Origin: JACTUA01 sp035506435
GTDB lineage: Archaea > Halobacteriota > Methanomicrobia > Methanomicrobiales > JACTUA01
DNA length: 22,957 nucleotides
Reading direction: 5' to 3'
NCBI GenBank assembly: GCA_035506435.1
Contig: DATJPK010000133.1
Location: forward strand, 1 to 22,957
A program made the translations under genes and the position numbers. How positions within the stretch are numbered: the first letter of the stretch is position 1; each line of letters begins with the position of its first letter. Shown here piece after piece: positions 1 through 6,754 of the stretch. Under the pieces are notes generated by a model. The model was not told the DNA's origin and did not search any database. It was given only the letters and a program-made list of their open reading frames with translations.

Positions 1-453
1 CGCGTGGTTGAGCACGTGGAGGAACTCGTTGATGGTCTCGGGGGTGACCTCCTTGCCCAGACGCTTCTGGAGGGTCTGGTGGGCGAGGTCCATGGAGACG
101 ACCACGGTCCGCCGGATGTCGTCCCACATCTGCTGCATCGCAGCGTTGTTCACGAAGTGCAGGTCATCACCCTCGACGAAGACTCCGGTCCCGGAGACCT
201 CGTAGGTCATGAGCTGCCTCTGGCCGAGCGGGATACCACCGCAGTGGCACCGGACGGGGTCGTACCCCTGGAGTCCGTTTCGTGCGAGCGCGACGGCGTT
301 GCCCTGCTTCACCCACTCCATCTTCCTCGGGGACTGGGAGAGACCGATGCGCTTGTACACCGTCTTTCCGCCCTGTGGGTCCTCGCCCCAGGCCGCGAAC
401 CTGGTCTTGAGGGTCTTCAGGAAGAGTTTCTGGGCTCTCTCGATCTTAGCCAT
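1..453 (-). CDS. mcrA: methyl-coenzyme M reductase subunit alpha, N-terminal part
   Basis: Alpha subunit of methyl-coenzyme M reductase, the cytoplasmic nickel-F430 enzyme that turns methyl-CoM plus CoB into methane and the CoM-S-S-CoB heterodisulfide. Only the first 151 codons lie in the window; the gene runs off the left edge. The visible part begins MAKIERAQKLF and contains the conserved DLHFVNNAAMQQMWDDIRRT segment typical of the McrA N-terminal domain. The catalytic core and the post-translationally modified residues are outside the window, so nothing can be said about them. The ATG is preceded by GAGGTGA at 462-468, which overlaps the mcrG stop codon, so translation is probably coupled to mcrG, 11 bases upstream. 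It is the last mcr gene visible in the operon. Identity is certain from both sequence and position. Confidence 0.97.
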   Translation of the reverse strand, partial: MAKIERAQKLFLKTLKTRFAAWGEDPQGGKTVYKRIGLSQSPRKMEWVKQGNAVALARNGLQGYDPVRCHCGGIPLGQRQLMTYEVSGTGVFVEGDDLHFVNNAAMQQMWDDIRRTVVVSMDLAHQTLQKRLGKEVTPETINEFLHVLNHA

Positions 454-464
454 GTTGTGTCACC

Positions 465-1223
465 TCACTCCTTCGGCATGAAGCCGTACTTGACCCGGAG
501 GGAGTGGATCGTCTGGATGAACTCGACTGCCTCCTTGTCCTCCCGGAATCCCGTGCCGCCGTTGGAGTTATAGATAGTCGTGTGTGCCTTGAGCCACTTC
601 TCGTCCATCGGCTTCCCGACGCTGACCGGCTTGTCGAGGGGTACCCCGACCTGGTCCTTCACGTACTTGACGATTCCCTTGTCAAGGACGCGCCGGGCGA
701 GCATGTCGAACATCATCCCGTCCTCGTCGAGACGGAGCGAGTGCCCGTGCACCGTGCAGCCCCGGATGCCGGAGCGTGCCGGGTCAAAGCACTCGGTCGA
801 GACGAGCTCTTTCGCGATCTTCTCGAGATCCCGCTCACGGCATTCCACGATCTGACGGCCCGAGAGGGTACCCGGGTCGACACCGCGGTAGCGGATGGCT
901 GCCATGTAGGAGCGGAGGTAGGGGTGCATCGGGGCGAACCAGTACGAGTCTGCGAACTGGATGTACCGGACCCGGTCGCCCGTCTTTGCACCGTCGAGGG
1001 GTGTCACGATCTTCCGGATCGGGCACTTGGGCTCGCCGGCCTCGGAGAGGGGCGGGTGGGTCGTCGGGTACGCTGCGCCGGGGGCGCGGTGCCCCATGAC
1101 CAGGACAACGTCCTCGTCGGTGACGTCCCGGATCTTCTGGAGCTTGTACGCCGGGTTCATGAAGTTGCGCCTGTTCTCGGCGATCTTCGTGGACCCTGCG
1201 CAGAACTGGGGTTTGTATGCCAT
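465..1223 (-). CDS. mcrG: methyl-coenzyme M reductase subunit gamma
   Basis: Gamma subunit of the (alpha-beta-gamma)2 methyl-coenzyme M reductase, 252 residues, the normal family length. It begins MAYKPQFCAGSTKIAENRR and carries the conserved GHRAPGAAYPTTHPPL stretch near residue 45 and the VHGHSLRLDEDGMMFDMLAR stretch near residue 160. Gamma contributes residues to the coenzyme-binding channel and to F430 contacts. The ATG has an AGAAGGTGA-type ribosome site just upstream, and the mcrC stop is only 6 bases away. The order mcrC-mcrG-mcrA is the canonical mcr arrangement. No unusual features are seen. Confidence 0.97.
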   Translation of the reverse strand: MAYKPQFCAGSTKIAENRRNFMNPAYKLQKIRDVTDEDVVLVMGHRAPGAAYPTTHPPLSEAGEPKCPIRKIVTPLDGAKTGDRVRYIQFADSYWFAPMHPYLRSYMAAIRYRGVDPGTLSGRQIVECRERDLEKIAKELVSTECFDPARSGIRGCTVHGHSLRLDEDGMMFDMLARRVLDKGIVKYVKDQVGVPLDKPVSVGKPMDEKWLKAHTTIYNSNGGTGFREDKEAVEFIQTIHSLRVKYGFMPKE

Positions 1224-1229
1224 ATTCTT

Positions 1230-1859
1230 TCACCTTCTCTGTTGTTTCATGACCTTCATGACTGCCTGGATGACTTCCGCGATATTTGTCCTCGTGGGCG
1301 TCATGCCCCTCGTCACACCGGTGACGATGGCCATGACCGTTCCCTTCGTCCGGATCTGCTCTGCCGGCGGCATCACGTACGCCGTCTTCACCCCTGCCTT
1401 TGCAAAGTCCTCGAAGTCAATCGGGACCTGCGAGACGACCACGGCAGCGATGTCGCACTGTTCGAGGATCTTCCTCACCTTGTGGACGACGTGCGAGCGC
1501 ACGTTCCCGTGGTGGAGGATTGCTACCTTGTGCTGCTCTATCTGCCGGATCTCTTTCTCGTTGAGGGAGAAGTAGGCGCCGAGGACGGCCCCGCCTATCG
1601 AGGGCGCGTCGTCGGGAACGCCGCTCCCGGAGTTGAGCACGAGGGTGGTGACCGAGAACTCCGCCCCCTCCCTTCGGAGGGCGGAGGTGATGTCGCAGAC
1701 CGGTTTCGTCACGTGGCGGTGGCCGGGGGACATGGCTATCACGATGACGTCGGGATAGCGGCACTCGGAGATGGTTCCACGCTGGGCGATTCCTCCGCCC
1801 TTGCCCATCCCGATGCTCTCCCTGCAGTCCACCACCTGCGTGATCCGGCCTATGGACAT
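1230..1859 (-). CDS. mcrC: methyl-coenzyme M reductase accessory protein McrC
   Basis: McrC, 209 residues from MSIGRITQVVDCRES. A longer in-frame reading exists upstream, but it runs into mcrD with non-homologous low-complexity sequence, and this ATG lies one base after the mcrD stop (TGACATG), so it is the likely start. McrC is not a catalytic subunit. Established work places it in the ATP-dependent complex that activates (reduces) the nickel centre of Mcr. Visible features are the N-terminal glycine-rich GMGKGGGIAQRGT at about residues 17-29, a Rossmann-like middle (PDVIVIAMSPGHRHVTKPVC) and a basic C-terminus. Position between mcrD and mcrG matches the classical operon. Confidence 0.95.
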   Translation of the reverse strand: MSIGRITQVVDCRESIGMGKGGGIAQRGTISECRYPDVIVIAMSPGHRHVTKPVCDITSALRREGAEFSVTTLVLNSGSGVPDDAPSIGGAVLGAYFSLNEKEIRQIEQHKVAILHHGNVRSHVVHKVRKILEQCDIAAVVVSQVPIDFEDFAKAGVKTAYVMPPAEQIRTKGTVMAIVTGVTRGMTPTRTNIAEVIQAVMKVMKQQRR

Positions 1860-1860
1860 G

Positions 1861-2337
1861 TCACTTCGTTCCCTGGATGATGATCGGGCACCGGCTCCCC
1901 TTTGCCTTCGGGTCGGCCATCCCGAGCATCCGTTCGTCCTCAAGCACTCCGTACTTCGCGTAGTCCGAGACCGTCATCTGCGACTTCATGAACTTCCCTT
2001 CCTGCAGCGTGTACGAGAAGTTCTGGAACACCTCGTCGCACATCTGCCTGATGGTGGGAATGGCGTCCGCATTCTCCAGCTCGAGGATGATGGTTCCGAC
2101 CTGGACCTGGAGTTCGAACTCCTCGCCACTGACATGGATGACCTTCCGGCCGGGATGGGGGTTCGGTAGCCCCCTGCCGGGACCTTCGGTCACGGTCGCG
2201 GGGAGGCGGGGCCCGTTCAGGACCATCCGCCGTACCACGCCGACCTTGCAAATGGCGTTCAGCAGCCGTTCCGCGGTCTCGGGAAAGAGGAAACGCGCCG
2301 GCATTATCCGGATCTGAGGAAATATGGCTTCCGTCAT
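1861..2337 (-). CDS. mcrD: methyl-coenzyme M reductase operon protein McrD
   Basis: McrD, 158 residues from MTEAIFPQIRIMPARFLFP. An upstream extension of 57 residues is possible in frame, but it overlaps mcrB and is low complexity, so the ATG 19 bases after the mcrB stop is preferred. McrD is a small accessory protein that co-purifies with immature Mcr and is thought to help cofactor insertion or assembly; it is not part of the mature enzyme. The sequence has the usual RLLNAICKVGVVRRMVLNGP motif near residue 25 and the GTIILELENADAIPTIRQMC segment in the middle. The ribosome site is weak, so coupling to mcrB is likely. Confidence 0.94.
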   Translation of the reverse strand: MTEAIFPQIRIMPARFLFPETAERLLNAICKVGVVRRMVLNGPRLPATVTEGPGRGLPNPHPGRKVIHVSGEEFELQVQVGTIILELENADAIPTIRQMCDEVFQNFSYTLQEGKFMKSQMTVSDYAKYGVLEDERMLGMADPKAKGSRCPIIIQGTK

Positions 2338-2356
2338 TTGGCTGTCACGAATGGTT

Positions 2357-3661
2357 TCAGGCTCCCTTCGCGATTGCCTGGAGGGGTCTCGCGAATTCGT
2401 CGATGGTGCCGAAGGTGTCCTGGTAGACCTTCGAGGTCTGCTCGGGTCCGAACATCTGGGTGCCGGCATCGAGGGCGCAGGCGACGCAGACGCAGGGCAC
2501 GGCGACACCGGCAGCGTGCCGGGTCACGACGTGGTTCCCGTTGAAGACCCCGGGGCCTCCGCCACCGTAGATGGAGTGGCTGAAGAAGGAGAACCCGACG
2601 GCGGTACCCATGACACGGCCGTAGTCGCAGCTGGGCAGGCCCGTCTCGTGCTCGAGTACATCGTTGAAGTACAGGAGCGTCGAGGAGACAGCCTGTGCGA
2701 ACCGGCCCGCACCGCAGTTCACCATGGTCGCTGCCATGGTCCCGGCGGCCGCGTAGGCGTTCCACATCATGGGGTCCTTGGTCTCGTAGAACTGGAAGTA
2801 CTTGCCCTTCTTGCCTGCCTTGATGACCTTGTCCTCAAGGGCACGCTCGACGATGGACTGGACAACGGTACCGATGGTTCCGGTCTTGCCGTTGGCCTTC
2901 ACGACATCGTAGAGCATGTTGTTCGCGTTCAGGCCCTGGAAGGCGTAGGCGAGCAGCTGGGCCCGCTCGAACCCGCCGATGGCCATGCCCATTTCGAACT
3001 CGCCGGCCTGCTCGAAAGTGCAGGAGAGCGCGGCGGTCTGCATGGCGTTCCGGTGGGTGATCATCGCGACGTGGTTCGCGTTGATGTTGCGGAGCGCATA
3101 GCCGAGGCCTTCGTTGTTCTGCGGGATGGACAGGATCGTGACGATGTTACCGCCGGCCATGTCCATGGTCTGGGGGTACGTGCCCCACACGGCAGACTTC
3201 ACGACAGACCCGTTGAACATGTCGACCTTGTACTGGTCGAGGATGGCCTGGGTGGCCGCCGCCGCGACCGAGGTCTGGGCCGCATCGTAGGTTGCCGCGG
3301 CCTCGAGGCGTGCCATGGGCACCTCGACGAGGAGCAGCTTGCCGCCGCCGACCTTGGTGACCTTCGTGTCGTCGCCATCGGTGACCTGGACGAGCTCCTT
3401 GATCTTCGCAGCGAGCGTGTCAACGTCCTTGGTGATGGACAGGTTCAGCCCGCGGCCCTGGATCATGCCCTTGCCGAAGGCTCCGGTCTTCACACCGTTC
3501 TCGATACCGGCCATGTTGACCGCCACCGTCCTCTTGGTGGTGTTGATCATCTTCTTGATGGCCGGGTTGACGAGCGGGCTGACCTTCTCGAGCGAAACGT
3601 TGCTCTTCAGGAGTTTGCCCTCATCGTCGTAGAGGTCACAGGATTCCTTGTATTTCGCCAT
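2357..3661 (-). CDS. mcrB: methyl-coenzyme M reductase subunit beta
   Basis: Beta subunit of methyl-coenzyme M reductase, 434 residues, full length. It begins MAKYKESCDLYDDEGKLL and ends ARPLQAIAKGA. The C-terminal third has the hallmark FFSHSIYGGGGPGVFNGNHV followed by VTRH near residue 382, the region that lines the coenzyme B channel in known structures. It is the first gene of the mcr operon. Its ATG is preceded by a strong CGGAGG ribosome site about 6 bases upstream. About 570 bases of non-coding DNA separate it from the fwd operon on the same strand, enough for its own promoter. Confidence 0.98.
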   Translation of the reverse strand: MAKYKESCDLYDDEGKLLKSNVSLEKVSPLVNPAIKKMINTTKRTVAVNMAGIENGVKTGAFGKGMIQGRGLNLSITKDVDTLAAKIKELVQVTDGDDTKVTKVGGGKLLLVEVPMARLEAAATYDAAQTSVAAAATQAILDQYKVDMFNGSVVKSAVWGTYPQTMDMAGGNIVTILSIPQNNEGLGYALRNINANHVAMITHRNAMQTAALSCTFEQAGEFEMGMAIGGFERAQLLAYAFQGLNANNMLYDVVKANGKTGTIGTVVQSIVERALEDKVIKAGKKGKYFQFYETKDPMMWNAYAAAGTMAATMVNCGAGRFAQAVSSTLLYFNDVLEHETGLPSCDYGRVMGTAVGFSFFSHSIYGGGGPGVFNGNHVVTRHAAGVAVPCVCVACALDAGTQMFGPEQTSKVYQDTFGTIDEFARPLQAIAKGA

Positions 3662-3730
3662 ATTTTCCTCCGTAGATACTTTTCAGTAGGCTATACATTG
3701 CGAGAACTGAAGCGTCCGCGATTTCCGCGA

Positions 3731-3755
3731 TCACTGACGGTGAGTGACGGTCACT
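3731..3755 (-). promoter_or_regulatory. operator-like cluster of overlapping dyads in the mcr leader
   Basis: Two overlapping inverted repeats lie 70-95 bases upstream of the mcrB start. The first is TCACT (3731-3735) against AGTGA (3743-3747). The second is a perfect dyad, AGTGAC-G-GTCACT (3743-3755). TGACGGT also occurs twice, at 3735 and 3745, exactly 10 bases or one helical turn apart. Such an arrangement fits a cooperatively bound transcription factor, or RNA structure if the transcript starts upstream. A further small hairpin, GTCCC-tctt-GGGAC, sits at 3764-3777. The assignment is inferred from symmetry only. Confidence 0.4.
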
Positions 3756-3800
3756 AACTGCACGTCCCTCTTGGGACATACAACCCTAGCATTATTCCGG

Positions 3801-3842
3801 CATATAAGCATTGCTATTTTATCCCGAATTTTTTATATAAAA
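3801..3842 (-). promoter_or_regulatory. mcrB: probable mcr promoter (TATA-like boxes)
   Basis: On the minus strand this AT-rich stretch holds two TATA-like boxes facing mcrB: TTTTATATAA at 3833-3842 and GCTTATATG at 3801-3809. With the usual archaeal spacing of about 25 bases, start sites would fall near 3810 or 3775. That gives an mcrB leader of roughly 110-150 bases. It is the only strong AT-rich promoter-like DNA between the two operons. Which box is used cannot be decided from sequence. Confidence 0.5.
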
Positions 3843-3929
3843 GAATTAAAATAAAAAGGATTGAAAAGATAAGCTTCAAATACCAAGTTTATATAACCCG
3901 TTCCGAAATTTCCCAGTATGAACAAATAT

Positions 3930-3936
3930 AAAAAAA
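3930..3936 (-). terminator. T7 run, possible archaeal terminator for the fwd operon
   Basis: Seven consecutive T on the minus strand, within AT-rich DNA about 300 bases beyond the fwdC stop and past the repeat block. Archaeal intrinsic termination often occurs at T runs without a hairpin. It would act as a back-up to the closer T run at 4218-4224 and keep fwd transcripts out of mcr. Confidence 0.3.
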
Positions 3937-3969
3937 GTAACACCAATTGTGATGATTCTGATGAGAGTT

Positions 3970-3988
3970 CTGATAAATCCTTTATCAG
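3970..3988. repeat. perfect 8-bp hairpin at the edge of the repeat block
   Basis: CTGATAAA at 3970-3977 and TTTATCAG at 3981-3988 are perfect inverted copies around a 3-base loop. The hairpin marks the abrupt change from AT-rich DNA to the GC-rich repeat block. It may serve in transcript processing or termination, or be the scar of an inserted element. No function can be assigned. Confidence 0.55.
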
Positions 3989-3998
3989 CTCGTGCGCG

Positions 3999-4214
3999 GT
4001 CGCACCAGGCCCACGGCCTGTCGCTCCTCGCTCGTGGCTTCGCCACTCACGGGTCGCACCAGGCTCACCACCATGGCTTCGCCCTGTCGGTTCCCGCTCG
4101 GACTATCATCCTTCGCGCCCACGGCCTGTCGCTCCTCGCCCGGGCTGCCGCCCTTCGCGTTCACCACCTCGCTTTGCTCGATGGTTCTCGCTCGTGGCTC
4201 TGCCACTCGCGTTC
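3999..4214. repeat. degenerate tandem repeat, about four units of 54 bp
   Basis: GC-rich block between the fwd and mcr operons with internal similarity at multiples of about 54 bases. A 17-base segment at 3998-4014 recurs at 4052-4068 with one mismatch (54 apart). A 23-base segment at 4009-4031 recurs exactly at 4117-4139 (108 apart). A 25-base segment at 4027-4051 recurs at 4187-4211 with three mismatches (160 apart). The last pair each contain a hairpin, GTGGC-TTC-GCCAC and GTGGC-TCT-GCCAC, with identical arms and differing loops. The period is a multiple of three, and the minus strand stays open across it (GTG at 4206 to TGA at 3985, 73 codons). That frame gives an 18-residue repeat that includes EERQAVG twice. 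Whether it is translated is doubtful, because the peptide resembles no family I know. Confidence 0.75.
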
Positions 4215-4217
4215 CTG

Positions 4218-4224
4218 AAAAAAA
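4218..4224 (-). terminator. T7 run just after fwdC
   Basis: Seven T on the minus strand, 11 bases downstream of the fwdC stop codon and following a C-rich stretch. This is the expected position and form for an archaeal T-run terminator ending the fwd-hdr operon. Confidence 0.45.
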
Positions 4225-4235
4225 TGGGAGGGGGG

Positions 4236-5039
4236 TCAGTATTTCATGTAGATTTTCCCGAAGACCGTCTCCCCCTTTCGCTTGGGGTGGCGCTCCGCGG
4301 TGTCACCCTCGAAGAGGGCGAACTTTGCCTTCGTACCGTCGACCTCGAGCTCGACGTCCTTCCGGTACTCGAAGGTGGGCATCGGGACCTCCAGGTCGCC
4401 GAAGATGTAGATCTCCCCGCCGACCATCTGGCCCCCGACCTTGCTCTTTGCATTGCCCTTGATGATGATCTTCCCGTTGCCCTCGGCATGGGTGCCCACG
4501 TGGACGTCCGCGTTCCCGCCGACGACGATGGTGCCGCCGTTCATGAAGTAGCCCAGGTCGCTCCCGGCGTTCCCCTTTACCCGGATGACGCCGCCCCGCA
4601 TGCCCCGCCAGTCGCCGCGGTAGGCGGCTCCCAGGTAGTTACCGGCATCGCCGTCGATGGAGATCTCCCCGCCGGTCATCCCGGTTCCTGCGAAGGCGTC
4701 AACGCTTCCCTTCACCTGGATCTTCCCGCCCTTCATCCAGGCACCGACGTACATGTCGGCGTTCCCCTCGATGGAGATCTCGCCGCCGGTCATCTTCATG
4801 CCGACGTACTTGAGCCGGGTGGCATCGCCTTTGATCACGATCCGGGTCTCGGCTGCCGTCGGCCCCGCGGACCCGGAAACGTCATAGTACTCCCCGAGGG
4901 GGTGCTTCGCGCTCCCCTCGTAGAGGGTGAGCGCCGCGATCTGCTCGTTCGTCTTCCCCGCGAAGATATCGGGGGTGATATTGTCAGCCTCGAGGAAGAG
5001 CTCGGGTTTCGCTTTTGAGGTGAGTGTCACGGTGTTCAT
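4236..5039 (-). CDS. fwdC: formylmethanofuran dehydrogenase subunit C
   Basis: FwdC, 267 residues. It is a structural subunit of the tungsten- or molybdenum-dependent formylmethanofuran dehydrogenase, which reduces CO2 and attaches it as a formyl group to methanofuran. The protein is built from repeated glycine-rich strands such as GGEISIEGNA, GGKIQVKGSV, GGEISIDGDA and GGVIRVKGNA between about residues 85 and 225. These form the right-handed beta-helix shared with the C-terminal domain of glutamate synthase. The ATG follows GGAGGGTGA, which overlaps the fwdA stop (11-base gap). It is the last gene of the fwd-hdr operon, with a T run right behind it. Confidence 0.96.
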   Translation of the reverse strand: MNTVTLTSKAKPELFLEADNITPDIFAGKTNEQIAALTLYEGSAKHPLGEYYDVSGSAGPTAAETRIVIKGDATRLKYVGMKMTGGEISIEGNADMYVGAWMKGGKIQVKGSVDAFAGTGMTGGEISIDGDAGNYLGAAYRGDWRGMRGGVIRVKGNAGSDLGYFMNGGTIVVGGNADVHVGTHAEGNGKIIIKGNAKSKVGGQMVGGEIYIFGDLEVPMPTFEYRKDVELEVDGTKAKFALFEGDTAERHPKRKGETVFGKIYMKY

Positions 5040-5050
5040 GGTTCACCCTC

Positions 5051-6754
5051 CTAGTGGGTTGCGTCCACCTCGATGGCGTACGGGTTCGGGATGAAGTGCT
5101 TCCCGGTCACCTCGTAGTTCTTCTCGGTGACGGTGTAGTACTTCACGAACTTCTCCTTCACGTCGCGCATCACCTGCGGGTTGTCGGCCACCTTGGCGTC
5201 CACCCAGAGGGTCCGCTTCTTCCCCTCGGAGACGAACTTCCGGTCCATGATGATCGGGACGCCGGTCTTCCAGAGGTACTTTACCTCCGAGAAGGCATCT
5301 TCGATCTCCATGGGCTTGTGCTCCTTCTCCGGGTTGAAGTCATAGACCGCGACATCTGCATCGAGCCCGGGTTTCAGGCCGCCGTAGATGCCCGAAAGGC
5401 CGAGGCACTTGGCCGGGCCGGCCCGGGTCATCTGGGCGATCTCGTAGAGGGTGAGCTCCCGGTCGATGTTCGCGATCTCGGACTGTGCCACGACCTTGTC
5501 GCTCGCCTTGAAGGCCTTGATCTGCTCGTCGCGGGCCTTCTGGGACATGAGCCACTTCATGATCCGCGGGTAGCGGGTGAAGGGCCCGGCGTTCGGGTGG
5601 TCGGTGGTGATGTAGCACCGCATCGGGTCCTTGGAGAGGAGGGCGATCTCGAGCCCCACCGCCCACTGGATACCCGAGACGAACACGTCCGGGCTGTAGA
5701 TGTACGGGACGACCCCTGCCGCGGTCTCGAGCTCCACGTCCGCGTTCGCCCACTTCAGGTGGTTGAGCTCCGTGAGGTGGTGCTCGAAGGGCCCGTCGGC
5801 GGTCATGGTCGTCGTCTCGTCCAGCGTGACGAACCCGACGTCGATGGTGATGTTCTTGTGCTTGTTCACGTAATCGGCAACGGGCCTTGCCTTGGACTCG
5901 AAGTCCGCCCACTTGGTCCCGCCGTAGGAGTGGAACTGGATGTGGGTGTGGTGCATCACCTGTTCGCGGCCGAACTTGTTCTTTGCCTTGTAGCCGGACG
6001 CGAGCTTCAGGGTGTCGAGGGTCGTCGTGTAGTTACCGGGGTTCCCCAGGTTGTTCCCGTGGATGTGCATCGAGTGGGGGAGCCCGAGGTGCTCGTTTGC
6101 CTCGATGAGCCCCTTCACGATCTCCTCGGGGGTGACGTCAAAGTAGGGCACCGGGTCCTTTATCTGGAGGCAGTTTAAGCCCCAGCCCCAGGCCTCGGTC
6201 CCGCCGGGGTTCACGACCTTCACGGCGAAACCCTTCGTCACCCTGAGGAGCCAGGCGATATACGCGGCGGTGTTCTCGAGCTCCTTGTTCTTGATGTACT
6301 CGAGGACGAACCAGTTGTTCCCGAAGACCGGGAATGCCCCCTCGTCGATAATGGGGGTGTCCCGTATCTCCTCGTGCACGTGCCGTGCAAAGAGCGGGGG
6401 CATCGCCGCCTCCATGACCGTCGTGTACCCGAGCCGGGCATAGGCGTACCCGGTCTTGTAGGTGGTGGGGATGGAGAACCCGCCCTCCATGTGGTGGCTG
6501 CCCTCGGTGGGCCGGAAGGTGAAGAGCTTGTCCTCGGGACGGTAAATCCGGCCGATGTTCACCTTGGGGCCGGCGACATGGGCATGGACCTCGAGGGCCC
6601 CTGCCATCACGGTCATGCCCTTTGCATCGATGACCTTGGGATTCGCCACCTTGTCTACGATCTTCCCGTCTTTGATGGCGACGTCGGCCTGGTCCCCTTT
6701 GAGCTTCTGGGTGGGGTCGAAGACGAAGCCGTTCTTGATGAGGTACTCGGACAT
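5051..6754 (-). CDS. fwdA: formylmethanofuran dehydrogenase subunit A (amidohydrolase)
   Basis: FwdA, 567 residues, full length. It is the amidohydrolase-type subunit that joins formate, made from CO2 in FwdB, to methanofuran at a binuclear zinc centre. The expected metal-site residues are visible: the HAH pair at H57 and H59, the lysine in GFAVKV (K179, carboxylated in the family), histidines in SMHIHGNN (H230, H232), and the aspartate in ITTDHPNAG (D385). The start codon directly abuts the fwdB stop (TAAATG), so the two are translationally coupled. No damage is seen. It acts with FwdB, C, D, F and G from the same operon. Confidence 0.97.
   Translation of the reverse strand: MSEYLIKNGFVFDPTQKLKGDQADVAIKDGKIVDKVANPKVIDAKGMTVMAGALEVHAHVAGPKVNIGRIYRPEDKLFTFRPTEGSHHMEGGFSIPTTYKTGYAYARLGYTTVMEAAMPPLFARHVHEEIRDTPIIDEGAFPVFGNNWFVLEYIKNKELENTAAYIAWLLRVTKGFAVKVVNPGGTEAWGWGLNCLQIKDPVPYFDVTPEEIVKGLIEANEHLGLPHSMHIHGNNLGNPGNYTTTLDTLKLASGYKAKNKFGREQVMHHTHIQFHSYGGTKWADFESKARPVADYVNKHKNITIDVGFVTLDETTTMTADGPFEHHLTELNHLKWANADVELETAAGVVPYIYSPDVFVSGIQWAVGLEIALLSKDPMRCYITTDHPNAGPFTRYPRIMKWLMSQKARDEQIKAFKASDKVVAQSEIANIDRELTLYEIAQMTRAGPAKCLGLSGIYGGLKPGLDADVAVYDFNPEKEHKPMEIEDAFSEVKYLWKTGVPIIMDRKFVSEGKKRTLWVDAKVADNPQVMRDVKEKFVKYYTVTEKNYEVTGKHFIPNPYAIEVDATH

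Noticed and set aside
2324..3757. 477-codon open frame opposite mcrB
   Set aside because: Antisense shadow of a certain gene, with the same low-complexity Asp/Val/His/Leu composition.
3949..3973. C/D box small RNA (GTGATGA, CTGA, TGATGA, CTGA in order)
   Set aside because: Only 2 bases separate the first C-like and D-like boxes, and the inner boxes overlap, so there is no room for guide sequences.
3985..4206. 73-codon minus-strand frame in the repeat block as a real protein
   Set aside because: The open frame follows from a repeat length divisible by three. The peptide is a degenerate 18-residue repeat without known fold; listed under the repeat instead.
3999..4214. CRISPR array
   Set aside because: Units are about 54 bases, degenerate and directly abutting, with no constant repeat and unique spacer pattern, and no cas genes nearby.
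3918..5018. 366-codon open frame starting at the plus-strand ATG at 3918
   Set aside because: After about 25 codons it is only repeat sequence and the reverse complement of fwdC. The first part is kept as a low-interest finding, not as a gene.
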